Positions 44,904 to 56,710 of a stretch of DNA of 64,000 nucleotides are shown in pieces (position 1 is the first letter of the stretch; every line of letters begins with the position of its first letter). Where the stretch lies: the NCBI RefSeq assembly GCF_033118175.1, contig NC_083698.1, positions 66,185,001-66,249,000 on the forward strand, in the 5' to 3' direction. The notes under the pieces are model-generated. The model was given only the letters and a program-made list of their open reading frames with translations. It was not told where the DNA came from and made no database searches. The DNA comes from Dama dama. Lineage: Eukaryota > Chordata > Mammalia > Artiodactyla > Cervidae. A program made the translations under genes and the position numbers.

Positions 44904-45122
44904 GTTCATGCTAAGTCGCTTGAGTCATGTCCAACTCTTTGCAACCTTATGGACTGTAGGCCACCAGGCTTCTCTGTTCATGGGATTTTCTAGGCAAGAA
45001 TACAGGAGTGGGTTGCCATGCCCTCCTCCAGGGGATCTTCCAGACCCAGGGATTGAACCCACAAATCTTATGTCTCCTGCATTGGCAGGTGGGTTCTTTA
45101 CCACTAGCACCACCTGGGAGGC
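44904..45122 (-). mobile_element. Bov-tA SINE
   Basis: Reverse Bov-tA, 'catgctaagtcgcttgag' to the head 'caccacctgggaggc'. cccagtgctcgacct (44889-44903) and cccagtgttccacct (45123-45137) match at 13 of 15, a long target-site duplication with modest decay. Confidence 0.93.
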
Positions 45123-45137
45123 CCCAGTGTTCCACCT

Positions 45138-46839
45138 ACCCCTTGTTCATTTCACATGTCTTTTATGTGTATGGCTTGATTTCCAGTTTCCCGCAGGCTG
45201 CCCCATGATCAACCAGAGACATGAGTGTTGTTTCTAGTAAAATTATACTATTATAGATAAGGTGGCCCAGTTTAAGGGTTGAACGGTAGGCCACAGGGCA
45301 TATCGTTCCTGTTCTGGTCAGAAGGCTCCGCCACTTTTATGTTGAGAAAAAGAGGTTGTCTCTCCACACCCAGCGCCTAGTCAGGTGCCATCCACAAATG
45401 TTTATGCGATGAACCAGCAAATGAATGCGCCAAGGCACACTCAGAGCTATGCCCAGCTGCTACTTTCAGGCAACTCCTAGCTGTTGAGGAGGTAGAGCAG
45501 GGATGTTGCTCCTTCTTGCCTACCTGAGTCTGATTTCGGAAAGTCAAACAGGCACATTTGTACAATACATAGTAATTAAATCTTCTTGTTCATTAAATAA
45601 TTTATTAATGAAGCAAAGTTGGTCCTGAGAATTTGTACCAAAAAAATAAATAAAAGAGAAAAGAAAGAAAAGGAAAAAAGTACAAGGTTGATTCTGCAGG
45701 TTAGACCTCATCAGAACCATACCAAGGACAGCTTTGGAAGCTTTTCCAACCTACCACCTACTGAGAACTCTGAAGAACCACATCTGGTACCTTGAATCCA
45801 TTTGCACAATGGGAGAAACATTGCGCAAAACAAAAGCAGCAGAAAAACTGGGTCGCAGGGCAAGAAAACCCTACACAGTCAGAAAAAAAGGCTAACCTCT
45901 CTTTTGACTTCTTTACAGAGGAGGGAGGTTGGATCACTTCCATTTTGTGAAAGACAAAGCTTTTGGGGAGGAAACTTGGCCTTCTCCCCCTTGAGGCTGA
46001 ATGTGGAGCGGAGTGAGCACTGCGGCATCTTCTCGTGGAGAAGCGTCTACAGTACAGGAATGCGATATCTCATTAGTGTGGGGCGCTGATAATGATCTGA
46101 TATGTGCTTTCATCCATTACTGCCTTCCAGAAGACCTCCACAGATGCAACACCTTGGCTAATTATGTGAACCCCTTTCCCTGGTCTTCATCATTAACACC
46201 AACATACTTCTATTGCCAAAAATCTCATGCTTTATCCATGGTCATTGGTACTTCTGGTTTTATCATGGAGGTTTGGGAGGGTTAGGAAGCAAAGGAGGAA
46301 AGAAGGAAACCCTGGAGTTTGGTTATCTCTTGAATTTTCAGCAGGAAATCTGGCTCCTCACAGTCAGGAAGGGTGAGCAAATGGCTACAAAAGCCAGGAC
46401 CCTCTCTTCCCCACTTAGTTCAGATGCCCCCCACTAACAAAAACTGTCTAATTGATTAACCAAGGATTCTCAAAGAGAATGATCTGATGAGGGTAATTTA
46501 TAGAGATGGTATCTTTTGTCATCATTTGTCTTTGAAAACAGAGAAGAAAACTGCTTTCAAGAGGATGTAGCCTGCCAACATGAGCAATGGCGGACGCAAT
46601 GTCATCAGTTACCGCAGACTGCTCAATTTTGTACCTTTTCAGCCAGTCAAATATCCAATAACCACAAAGGGAGGGAAAAAAATGTATCCTCACTCCCTGT
46701 GTTTTCAACTTTTCCAGCACTGGCTTGTGAAAATATTTGGGGTTGTTCACTGCTCTGCTCTCTGTAGCATAAACATTTATTTAAATGGGTCTGTCTCTAG
46801 TAATGAAGAATGAAGGAAAAACAATGGTCTGATTTTGAC
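45138..46839. other. Single-copy DNA with an A-rich tract
   Basis: A possible L2 3' end lies at 45355-45430 ('cccagcgcctagtcaggtg', 'gcaaatgaatgcg'). A/G-rich at 45640-45682. Frames of 74-100 codons on both strands at 45802-46813 overlap one another and have no recognisable product. Confidence 0.35.
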
Positions 46840-47360
46840 AAATTAACTTGTGATTTGGAGAGTCAGTGAAGCAGGGAAGAGACATTCCTAACTATACTAA
46901 TTAAATGAGCTTGCAACATTTATTTTAATGCAATGGAACCAGCCATATGAAGATGAACATTTTAATTTATTTTGCACTGACATTATGAAAAATTTCACCG
47001 CTGCAGATTATCTACAAAAACAAATCTCATCAGCATCTAGGTTTGTGAGGGAAATTTCCATCTTTCACATGAGTTTGACCTTCCCTGGTGGAAGCAAGTG
47101 CGAATGAGCTAAGTTACTTGAAAAGTTGTTCTGAAGGTTGTCTTTCCACTGAGGCCGGGCTTTATGTTCAAATGACTTCTGTGCCAAACACATCCATTTT
47201 TCATGGTGCGGGGTAGATGAAAAATTCCGAATCCATTCTACGGGGAATGCAAATATAGCTCATTAGTTCTAAAGCATTTTTCATGAAAGACGGTGGAGTA
47301 TTTGCCAGCAGATGAGGCTGCAGAGTTCCAGCCAAGAATGAGCACCACATGTCCCACTAA
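46840..47360. promoter_or_regulatory. Conserved-element-like block with octamer and homeodomain sites
   Basis: About 500 bases without a repeat. Contains TAATTAA (46898-46904), a TEAD-type CATTCC (46883-46888) and a perfect octamer ATGCAAAT (47247-47254). Scattered CpG remain ('ttcaccgctgcag', 'gtgcgaatgagc', 'attccgaatcc', 'ctacggggaatgc'). The best candidate enhancer by appearance in the right half. Confidence 0.3.
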
Positions 47361-49412
47361 TTGTTTTTTAAAGTTGTTCCTTTCCTCTCTGGCACCCAAT
47401 AGCTATTGCAAATAGGAAACAATATGAAAAATGGAGGGGGAGCCCAGCTTACTGTGACATTATTCTGCACTTAGTGTCTTGTCCTTTTTTTCCACCCTCT
47501 CTACATGCAGCCATCTTCTAGAAGGAAAAGACACAGTTTTATAGATGATTAAAGGAGTTTTGCTTCTCCCAGAGACAAATAGAGGGCACATTTTCTGGAG
47601 CGTCCACTCTCACCTGAGGGCAGCATCCCTGGAGCCTCTGCATCAGGGCCACAGGCTCGTTTAAAGGGCCGATGGGGCCTGAGGAAGACACAAGAGCTCC
47701 CTCCTTGCCCCTGCCACAGCCAGCTTTAAGGAAGTCATGCAGTCCAGAGATGTCTTCCAGACTGACATTCCTGTTGGAGCTCTGCCAAGGACACGTGGAA
47801 GTGAGAAGACCCCCTTCCTTTCAAGTCAGTGCTGCCCCCTGGTTATCGCGGGGGGCCTGGTGGGCACCCACCTCCTCTGCTCTGGAGACCCCCACCTCCA
47901 TCTGACCTCGCTGGACCACACCAGCCTGAGTAACCTCGGTTCCCACTTGAGGCCTCTCTATGGTCTTGGCCCTTCCTTTGTGACTGAGAAGAGGCCATCG
48001 CCTCATGGAGTTTTGGCCAGTTTTCTTCAGGTGTGGACTCAGCCCACACTTGGGGGCTTCTTCCTGGGATTTGCCTCCACCCAAAGGGCCTGAGCTCTCT
48101 GCCCTCCAGCTCTCAGCCTACCTGAGCCTGGCAGCCTAGCCCCTTGGCCTGCCCATTCCACCTCCTCCCTGAGCTCTGGGCATTGGAAGCAATTGAGAGT
48201 ACGTTCTTTGTCCCAGTGCATCCTTGGCCCTGAGTGTTACAGGTGTCCACTGGCCCAGAAAATATTCATGGCCTGCAGGGTGGAGTCCTGCAGGACTCCC
48301 AGGAGTCCACCTGGGTGAAAGGGTCTGCTTTCTCCATCCTGACCAGAGTAACCTCAGCAGAGTCTGTAGCCTGACGCTGCCCAAATGCTTTGCAGGTACC
48401 TGGGCAGCTTCTTGGCCTCCTGGGGGGACCCAGCGCAGTCAGAATTCCATTTGAGAAGCAGAGGTGCTAGCCCTCCTCCCAGGTGCTCAGGCTGCAGAAG
48501 ATCTCTGGGGAGGATTACATGGCTGAAATGGTTAAGTTCTTTGGGGTCAGGAGCCAAGTGCCTCTGCCTAGGTGCCTGAGAAGTTTCTTAGAAAAGTAAC
48601 CATGTTACTATTGTTTCCTCCATAAAAGATGTGCTCTAGCTTAGCTCCTATCAGCTATTTGAGGAATGACTATAGTAAAAAGTCACTGTACTCAGAAGAA
48701 TAAATGCATAGTTTTCTCATCACAGGGAATTAGAGGGAATTACAAGCAAATCCATCGATCAGACAAATAACTCCCACTTTCCTCTTACCTTCTCACAAAA
48801 GCCAAGTTAACTAGTTAAAGATTAGGAAGATTATAAATCACAGGGTGAGAAGGGCCCATTTGGGGATCTTTGGGGGCCCAGCTGATCGCCCTATGGAGAA
48901 TGCCACTGTGAGATGATAGAATTCGTTTTCCTGGAATGAACATGACAAATTTGAATGAGTACCCACCCCCACCCCCGCCCCCGAGGAAACATCTTGGAAA
49001 CTCATCTCCTGCAGGGAGTCTTCCCCACCACCAAGCCTGTCCCTATTAATGGCCTGCACTTCAAATCCCATTCCAAGACAAAGACAGCCCAGCACAGGGC
49101 CAGCAGTCACTTGGTGTCTCTGAAATGACTAAGTTAGAATTACTCTGTGGGGGGAATGAAGAACATCTTGCAGTGGAAGTGGGTCTCAGCTGTAGGGACT
49201 CTTTGAAGGCTTACAAGCCCAGGAAGTATGGGTTCCCATTTCCTCCCTGAAACCAGCCTCCTGGCTAATAATTCCCCATGCCAGAGGTGGCCCAGTATGT
49301 GGGCTGAGGCAAGACTGCAGAGCCATCTGTCTGTATCCAAGGAACTCTACACTTGCCAGCTCTGCTTCCTTGGACAGGTTACACCCCGTGACTCAGTTTT
49401 CTTGTCAGTAAA
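47361..49412. other. Single-copy DNA, GC-rich centre, no gene supported
   Basis: 47600-48580 is GC-rich and yields overlapping frames on both strands (118, 87, 82, 77 and 68 codons) in several registers, a sign of stop-poor sequence rather than coding. Weak reverse MIR text ends at about 49412. Confidence 0.35.
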
Positions 49413-49970
49413 GTGGTCCAAAATCACTGTGGACAGTTATTGCAGCCACGAAATTAAAAGACACTTGTTCCTTGGAAGAAAAGCTATGACAAACTCAGAC
49501 AACATATTAAAAAGTAGAGACATCACTTTGCCGACAAAGGTCCATGTAGTTAAAGCTGTAGTTTTTCCAGTAGTCATGTACAGATGTGAAGGTTGGACCA
49601 TAAAGAAGGCTGAGTGCCGAAAAATTGATGCTTTCAAACCGTGGCTCTGCAGAAGACTCTTGAAAGTCCCTTGGACAGCAAGGAGATCAAACAAGTCAAT
49701 CCTAAAGGAAATCAACCGTGAATATTCATCGGAAGGACAGGTGCTGAAGCTAAAGCTCCAATACCTTGGTTACCTGGTGCGAAGAGCTGACTCATTGGAA
49801 AAGACCCTGATGCTGGGAAAGATTGAGGGCAGGAGAAGAAGGGGGAGACAGCAACTCAATGGACCTGAGTCTGAGCAAACTCCAGGAGGGAGCGACAGAC
49901 AGGAGAACCTGGCATCCTGCGGTCCATGGGGTCACAAAGAGTCAGACACAACTTAGCAACAACAAAAATG
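49413..49970 (+). pseudogene. BovB LINE remnant with C-terminal reverse-transcriptase ORF piece
   Basis: BovB-like from 'ggtccaaaatcactgtggac'. One frame stays open across the BovB part and fuses to host sequence upstream, giving 242 codons at 49228-49956. The BovB-derived residues include 'RDITLPTKVHVVKAVVFPVV' and 'RRLLKVPWTARRSNKSILKE', the C-terminal region after the polymerase domain. The catalytic core is absent. About 30 bases usually present near the 3' end are missing at about 49850. It ends with 'gtcagacacaacttagcaac' and an A-rich tail. Not a host gene. Confidence 0.9.
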
Positions 49971-50288
49971 GTGATAGTAATAACAGAATCTTCTGTTTTT
50001 TCCTCTTTTTTTCCAACACTGACCCTTAAGTAACTGGAAATGCACTGAGTGGAAACTGCTGATAAAGTGCCAGGGGGATGGTTGAGGAGAAACAGAAGGA
50101 AAGCAGGGGAAAGAAAGACAGATGAATAAGAGATAATGAAGAAACTATTAATTGAAAAGGAAAGTGGATAATCGAAAAATGCAAAAGTAAGGTAGAGTTT
50201 CAGACTGAGGGAACAGAAAGGTTCCCAGAACAAATAGCTTGTCTTAAATCTCTAGTGTCTCCCTCCCCTCTTCCAGGGGTTTGTTGTT

Positions 50289-50485
50289 TTTTGGTCACTA
50301 AGTCATGTCTCTTTACGCCCCCATGGACTGCAGCACACCAGGCTTCCCTGTCCTTCACTATCTCCCAGGGTGTGCTCAAACACATGTCCACCAAGTCAGT
50401 GATGCCATCCAACCATCTCATCCTCTGTTGCCCCCTTTTCATCCTGCCCTCAGCCTTTCCCAGCATCAGGGTCTTCCAAGCGGTT
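50289..50485 (-). mobile_element. BovB LINE 3' end fragment
   Basis: Reverse BovB: 'ggtcactaagtcatgtctc', 'ccctgtccttcactatctcc', 'catccaaccatctcatcc', 'cagcatcagggtcttcc'. It faces the BovB copy ending at 49970, about 320 bases away. Confidence 0.9.
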
Positions 50486-50584
50486 AGCCTGTTGCTAATC
50501 CATCCTGTGAGAGTGACAAGCAAGGGATTTGGGCTCTAATCTCTGGAACCTAATTTTCCTCTCTGATGTTATTTTCTTTTTTAA

Positions 50585-50670
50585 AGCTTTTTATTTTCTA
50601 TTGGAGCATAGCTGATTAACAATGTTGTGATAGTTTCAGGAGGACAGCAAAAGGACTCAGTAACAGGGCC
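50585..50670 (-). mobile_element. Artiodactyl L1 3' end, short
   Basis: T-rich start, 'attggagcatagctgattaa', 'caatgttgtgatagtttcag' and 'gacagcaaaaggactcag': the first bases of the reverse L1 3' end, strongly truncated. Confidence 0.75.
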
Positions 50671-51964
50671 TTCTTCATCACATTGTTACATAAAGCACTT
50701 AGAACAGCCTCTCGGTAGTCCAGCTGTAGTATGGCCATGCTCCCTTATTCCATACGGCCCATTAGAAAGATAATAAAAGATGGACCAAGAGGTCTCAGTG
50801 TCATACAAGTGAGACCTGGAAAGGAATCTTTATGGGCCCCAAGATCAATATTTTTGTTTCACAAATGTAGAGACCAGTGACCAGAGTCCTAAAGTGCAAA
50901 CCAACATGTTTCCATGTCAGGTCCCAGAGCTGACATCGGGGCTGGTCCCACCCAAGAAGTCATCTCCTAGGATTTTTGAAACATGCTGCAAAATCCACAG
51001 ACATGCTCAAGTCCCACTGTGCAAGGCAACAACACCACTGCTTAGCTGACAAATATTTACCAGAACTCTGACCTTGGCACCCTTTTAGTTTCTGCTCAAT
51101 AGTAGTTTATAATGTAACTGGGAAGATAAAAGTGCGTGAGAATTAATATGAACATCACCTATTGTATTAAATAGGTGCATAGCACAGCCTGTAATAAGAC
51201 ATAAGAGACAGAACAAAGGGTGGAGGGGGGTAGGCATCATTTAAACAAACCCCCAAGACGCTGACATCCAGAGAACATAGCTGTAGTCTCCAGCCCCACC
51301 TCTCCCAGGGAAGAAACATACCCCTCATAGTTGCCTCTGTGAGGTGGCGGGGGTGTCACAGATTCATCTTAGATTACAGTCTGTGTGGGCAGAGGAAAGG
51401 TGACACCTTTATTTGCTTGTGACTACACTAGCCTTCCTCCTGAGCCCCCACCAGGAGGAGGGGGAAGTGAACTAACTGTCCTGTTCCATCTCTAGATGAC
51501 TTAACAGTCCCTTGAGGTGGTGTCAGGACTCTTTTTGATAAAAATGTTCCATCTTTCAGAGACACCCGTCCTACCCCATCTTCTTCCCCTCTGGGGTATT
51601 TTGACATGTGCAGGGAGTGGGGGACACCAGTGAGGTCACAGAAAGCAGGGCAGATTGGAGATCCTTGCACACAAGGTCCTCCGTCTCCTGGTCTCCAGGG
51701 TGATGCTGGCCTGGGAGCCATCTGCTGTGTTGGCCAATGGCAGCCGAAGTCTGCAGTTGGTGGAATTCTCATTCTCGTGCTTCACTTGGGCAGGCCTCTG
51801 TGGCAGCCCCTGGCCCTGACTCAGGGTTCAGCCTTTCCTCTGGGGCCACCTCATCCCCAAGAACATGCCTCACAGAAGCTTTTCTCAGCAAGACTCTGGG
51901 CAGCTTCTAGGCCCTGCCTGTGTTACATGGACCCTGAGACTGACTTGAAAGGCAAACTGTAAGG
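50671..51964. other. Single-copy DNA, no gene supported
   Basis: A weak forward MIR-like trace at about 50830-50945. Overlapping frames (114 minus, 118 plus) at 51428-51962 mirror each other and have no recognisable domain. Confidence 0.35.
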
Positions 51965-52320
51965 TCTCTGTCTTAGTCTACTTACTTGAGCTGCTGTAAC
52001 AAAATACCATAAACTCTGGACTTAAACAACAGAAATTTATTTCTCAAAATTCTGGAGGCTGGAAGTTCCAGATCAAGGTCTGAAGTTTCTGGTGAGAATT
52101 CTCTTCCTGGTTTGCCTTTTCTGTGTCCTCACATGGCCTCTTCTCCTTGTGTGCACATGGAAAGAGAGGTATCTTTCTCTCTTTCTCTTCTTTTAAGGCC
52201 ACTAACTCTATCAGATAAGGGCCCCACCTTTATCACCTCAATTAACTTTAATTACTCCCTGAAAGTCCTATCTGCAAGTACAGTCACCTTAGGGGTTAGG
52301 GTTTCAACACCAGAATTGGA
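51965..52320 (-). mobile_element. MaLR-type (MLT1-like) solo LTR
   Basis: Reverse order: 'gtcttagtctacttacttg', 'acaaaataccataaactctg', 'ggaggctggaagttccagat', 'gtgtcctcacatggcctc', 'aaggccactaactctatcag', 'ccttaggggttagggtttc'. About 350 bases, uninterrupted. No internal viral sequence adjoins it, so a solo LTR. Confidence 0.85.
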
Positions 52321-52485
52321 GGAAGGTGGGGGATGGGGACACCTCACAGGCCATCCTGTGAGGAAAGTTCCCAGCAGAACTCTGAGAAAGGGTCTCTTTC
52401 CAGAGGTCAAAATAGGGTAGAAGGGACAGTGGCTTCTTTTTGCCCTACTGTCTAGTTCAGGAAAAATAGTATGTAGGTGGCTTGC

Positions 52486-52700
52486 GGGCTTCCCTGGTGG
52501 GTCAGTGGTAAAGAATCCTCAAGCCAATGCAGGAAATGTGGATTTGATCCCTGGGTCAGGAAGATCCCCTGGAGAGAGAAATGGCAGCCCACTGCAGTGC
52601 TCTTGCCTGGGAAATCCCAAGGACAGAGGAGCCTGGCGGGCTATTGTTCATGGAGTTGCAGAAGAGTCAAACATAACTTAGTGACTAAACAACAATGAAT
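52486..52700 (+). mobile_element. Bov-tA SINE
   Basis: Head 'gggcttccctggtgggtcag', BovA 'ggagagagaaatggcagccc', tail 'gtgactaaacaacaatgaat'. tggcttg occurs at 52478-52484 and 52702-52708, a weak candidate duplication. Confidence 0.9.
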
Positions 52701-52754
52701 ATGGCTTGTAGATGAGGAAAAGAAACTAACAAGACATTTCTAATGGAAAAGCAA

Positions 52755-52890
52755 AACACTTGAGACTTGGGAGTCCTGGGTTTTAACTTTTTAATGACTT
52801 TCTGTGTGACCCTAAAGTAACATAATCTCCCTTTGGGCTTTATCTCTTTTTCCCTAGCAGCAGGGGCTGTTGGCCTGCTTCTTAAAGTGG
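52755..52890 (-). mobile_element. MIR SINE remnant
   Basis: Reverse MIR order: 'gggagtcctgggttttaac', 'tttctgtgtgaccctaaag' and 'ctccctttgggctttatctc'. Confidence 0.6.
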
Positions 52891-54055
52891 TTGAGGGGAA
52901 CTGGCAAAAGACATAATTGCAAAAGCCTTTTTTTACAAACATGAAGATACTTCTAAATGCTGTAAATAAAAATAACACAGAAGAATATACCTCCTTTCAA
53001 AATCCATGACATTTGCAGAGTGAAACATGAGCTCCAATACCTGGAGTCCCAGTCTCCTTTGGTAGGATTGCCAAGAGGAAAAATGAGTCCTTCCAGCTAA
53101 GGAGGGAAGGGAAAACTTGGAGAAATTTGCTCAACTGAAGAGAGATGGATTTCATGAAAATCAGGACAACACAGAAAACATGGTGCACAATCCTCCAGTG
53201 ACAGTTTGTCAAAGAGAAGCAAATCCTTCAGGACATTCTCTTTAATATACTTTTAGTAAATGTTTTATTGTATTGGATTATGGGAATTAAGGGAATGAAG
53301 GATCCATACCATATTTTTGAAAAGCAATATTTTTAGAATCACAAATTATATTGAAATTTTTATACCAAGAAAATAAAAACAAAGATCAGAAGAACTAAAC
53401 AGCATTTATATATGTCTCTGCAGAGATATATATGTATATTAGCAAATTGAAATATAGCAAATACACACAAAAACATCCACATAAAAGAGATGCAAATTAT
53501 ATTTTTGACACATTTTCAGCACAATCACCTAATACAATTTTCTTTTATAGGCAGAGGTAATAAATAGTGCAAATGTATATTTATGGTGTGTTTGACAAAT
53601 GGATTTGCTTTGAGTCAGAGGGAAAAGCTCCAGTGATTTTACAATGGAAATGCTACCCATCTACCTGGACTAAATCACTCGTCTTTCTTCTGGGTTTCTT
53701 ACTGTGACCAGGTCTGAAGTGGGAACCACCTTTTGGTCTCAGAGAGTGGTACCTGCCCGGAATAAGGATTTGAAGCATACTTGAAAATCAAGATATCCTA
53801 GTATTTGTGTGTGTTTATATCTTGTCTCCCCTATAAGACTTTGTGCACCATGAGAGTAAGAACAATGTCTGTTACTTCTCCATGAATCACTTTACCTCCG
53901 GAACAGTGGTTTATATGTAAGGTGTGCATTATAGGATGATGTTATTATTCTGCAGGGTGCTCGTGGGGTCTTCAAGGAAGCAAGCACATGCTATGTGCTC
54001 TGAGATGGTGTTTCACTTCAACGTGTCTAAGAATCAGAGCAGTGACTTGCTCTTT
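52891..54055. other. AT-rich single-copy DNA with an L2-like stretch
   Basis: 53815-53935 ('cctataagactttgtgcac', 'catgagagtaagaacaatg') resembles a forward L2 3' end. 53230-53600 is very AT-rich. No exon recognised. Confidence 0.35.
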
Positions 54056-54237
54056 TTTTTAAATTGAAGTATAGTTAACTTACAGTGTTTTGTTAGTTTC
54101 AAGTATACTTAAGTTTTATATATATGTGCGTGTGAGTATAGATATAAATTCTTTTTCAGATTCTTTTCCATAATAGGTTATTACAAGATATTGAATACAG
54201 CTCCCTATATTATAGAGTAGGATCTTGTTACAAATAG

Positions 54238-54997
54238 CTGAGAAAAGAAAAGAAGTGAAAGGCAAAGGAGAAAAGGAAAGATATACCCATTTGAATGCAG
54301 AGTTCCAGAGAATAGTAAGCAGAGATAAGAAAGACTTCCTCAGTGATCAGTGCAAAGAAATAGAGGAAAACAAGATAATGGGAAAGACTAGAGATCTCTT
54401 CAAGATGTTCAAGCTGGTTTTAGAAAAGGCAGAGGAACAAGAGATCAAATTGCCAACATCCACTGGCTCACTGAAAAAGCAAGAGAGTTCCAGAAAAACA
54501 TCTATTTCTGCTTTATTGACTATGCCAAAGCCTTTGACTGTGCGGATCACAATAAACTGTGGAAAATTCTGAAAGAGATGGGAATACCAGACCACCTGAC
54601 CAGGCCTGAGGGCCTAAGAATTGATGCTTTTGAACTGTGGTGTTGGAGAAGACTCTTGAGAGTCCCTTGGACTGCAAGGAGATCCAACCAGTCCATTCTA
54701 AAGGAGATCAGTCCTGGGTGTTCATTGGAGGGACTGATGATGAAGCTGAAACTCCAATACTTTGGCCACCTGATGTGAAGAGCTGACTCATCTGAAAAGA
54801 CCCTGATGCTGGGAAAGATTGAGGGCAGGAGGAGAAGAGGACGACAGAGGATGAGATGGTTGGATGGCATCACCGACTCAATGGACATGATTTTGGGTAA
54901 ACTCCGGGAGTTGGTGATGGACAGGGAGGCCTGCTGTGCTGGTCCATGGGGTCACAAAGAGTCAGACACGACTGAGCGACTTAACTTAACTGAGAAT
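54238..54997 (+). pseudogene. BovB LINE with two internal deletions, nested in L1
   Basis: Carries a segment before the reverse-transcriptase core ('AEKRKEVKGKGEKERYTHLN'), jumps at about 54404 to the core region, where 'FCFIDYAKAFDCADHN'-type text is frame-shifted, then jumps at about 54600 to the C-terminal segment ('DAFELWCWRRLLRVPWTARR') and runs to the 3' end. Most of the polymerase domain is lost. Flanks 'gatcttgtt' and 'gaatcttgttt' may be the target-site duplication. Inactive. Confidence 0.92.
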
Positions 54998-55035
54998 CTT
55001 GTTTTTTTTTTTTTACATTCAGTAATGTGTATCTG

Positions 55036-55260
55036 GGTTTTCCAGGTGGTACTAACGGTAAAGAACCCACCTGCCAGTGCAAGAGACATAAAAGATGTGT
55101 GTTCAATCCCTGGGTCTGGAAGATCTCCCGGAGGAGGGCATGGCAACCCACTCAAGTATTCTTGCCTGGAGAATCCCATGGACAGAGGAGCCTGTCAGGC
55201 TAGGTCCATAGGATCACGAAGAGTCAAACATGACTCAAGCAAATTAGCAGGCACGCAGTA
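55036..55260 (+). mobile_element. Bov-tA SINE nested in L1
   Basis: Head 'ggttttccaggtggtactaa', BovA 'tctggaagatctcccggag', end 'agcaaattagcaggcacgc'. tgtatctg occurs at 55028-55035 and 55261-55268, a clean 8-bp duplication taken from the L1 host. Confidence 0.93.
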
Positions 55261-55475
55261 TGTATCTGCTAATCCCAAACTCTTAATTTATGCCTCCCTT
55301 CCTTCCCCTGTGGTAATCATGTTTGCTTTCTATGTCCGTGAGTCTATTTCTCTTTCCTAAATAAGTTCATCTGTATAATTTTTAAACACTACATGTGATA
55401 ACCAACATTTTTCTTTCTCTGTCTAACTTACTTAGAAGTGACTTACTCTCAATCTAAGAATACAAGGATATCTCC

Positions 55476-56579
55476 CTGGCTGATTAACTCAACTTCAATG
55501 TTAAATGTTCTCTCTAAGTGCATCTATCCTTCTAGTGTGTTCTATGGGGGTGCAGATATTGGACCAAACAAGTGAAGAATGGCACATCCTGGGTCCAGAT
55601 AGGGGAGAAGCAAGCCTGAGGCTCCACCCTGGCAAGGGAGGGGCAGCTGGAGAGTAGGAGTGGAAAATGAAGTTCTGGGGCCTTTAGCCTTTGGCTGTAG
55701 AGCTCCTGTCCCAGCCCAGGCTGCCTATGGGGGTTTGAGTGGAGATATTGCCAGGGGAAGCCGGTGTGTTTATTCACCATGGAGCAGGAATAGGGAACCA
55801 GCCCACGGGGGCAGAGGGAGTAGGCATCCAAGGTAAGTGGTGATGAGGAGAGTCACCACATACACACAGAGCCAGGTGGTACCCACCTTGGGGACTGTTT
55901 CCAGAGAGAATTCCTGACACAGGTGGCTAATTTCATCACAGAGAATCAGCGGGTGAACAGCCCTTTTTCCTCAATGCCTCAAAGTCAGAGAACTCCTGGA
56001 AACAGAAAACTCGACAAGATTCAAATGCAAAAGGATCTTAGGGAATTGAGAGACCAGGACTGTCCAGCCTTTCTCCTGTTCCGTTCCCATTCTTTCCTAG
56101 TTCCATGTCTAGTCAGCAAGGCCTCATTAGGAAGAACCGGGTGTTTGCTTTCTTCATATGTGCATGTCTCTCTCCAGGCCTGCAAATGAAACTCACCCCA
56201 TCCCACCATGCTGCTGTGAACAGATACATTTCAATTTCTTTAAGCTTGAGTGACGTCCTCGGATGAGGAGTTCTAAGTACCAAGAATTATTGTTATTACT
56301 ACGTAGTTACTGCCTAGCATGCAGCGAATTACCCTGCCCTGCTGTGTAAAAGATGTACAGTGGGATGGGAAGTTCGGAGAAGGGAGGTGGGAGGAGCCAG
56401 AATGAAATGTACTAAAGAGGGGCCAGACCAGGAGTGCCCTGTGCATTCTGGTGGAGTCTGTCTCCACCAGACACACTCTTATGGCCAGAAATCAATGTTC
56501 TCTTTCCACTCAGCAAACAGAAGATGCTGTGAAGATGTTCAGGTTATAAAGGACACACAGTGTGGGGGCTTAAAGGCAT
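55476..56579. other. Single-copy DNA, no gene supported
   Basis: Contains a splice-like framed segment at 55720-55832, discussed and rejected below, and minus frames of 99 and 67 codons without a known family. No repeat recognised. Confidence 0.35.
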
Positions 56580-56710
56580 AGATTTCAATCCCAACTTCAA
56601 CGATTATAATTTATGTGCCTTGGACAAGCTCATGAGCCTGTCTGAGCCTTGGTTTGTGGGAGCTGCCGCATAGAAAGCGCCAGATATTTGTAGCAATTAT
56701 TAGTACTATT
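56580..56710 (-). mobile_element. MIR SINE remnant
   Basis: Reverse MIR order: 'gatttcaatcccaacttc', 'gtgccttggacaagctcatg', 'gcctgtctgagccttgg', then 'gcaattattagtactatt'. Confidence 0.65.

Larger units (their letters stand above)
54056..55475 (-). mobile_element. Artiodactyl L1 3' end, broken by BovB and Bov-tA
   Basis: Three collinear pieces of one reverse L1: 54056-54237 ('aattgaagtatagttaac' to 'gagtaggatcttgtt'), 54998-55035 ('ttacattcagtaatgtgt'), and 55261-55475 ('ctgctaatcccaaactctta', 'tatgtccgtgagtctatttc', 'ctttctctgtctaacttac'). The gaps are exactly the BovB and Bov-tA insertions. Confidence 0.85.

Noticed and set aside
47672..48579. GC-rich cluster of frames that might be a gene or CpG island
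   Set aside because: Frames lie in many registers on both strands; CpG is not dense enough to call an island; no splice-framed exon stands out.
31160..52320. Full-length endogenous retrovirus
   Set aside because: Only solo LTR-like pieces (31160-31460, 42306-43232, 51965-52320, perhaps 15560-15900) are present; no gag, pol or env-like frame lies between or beside them, and they are of different types.
55720..55832. Splice-like segment: AG at 55718-55719, 37 open codons, donor GTAAGT at 55833
   Set aside because: The donor is good, but the acceptor tract is weak, a minus-strand 99-codon frame covers the same bases, and the peptide is Gly/Arg/Ser-rich without any recognisable family.
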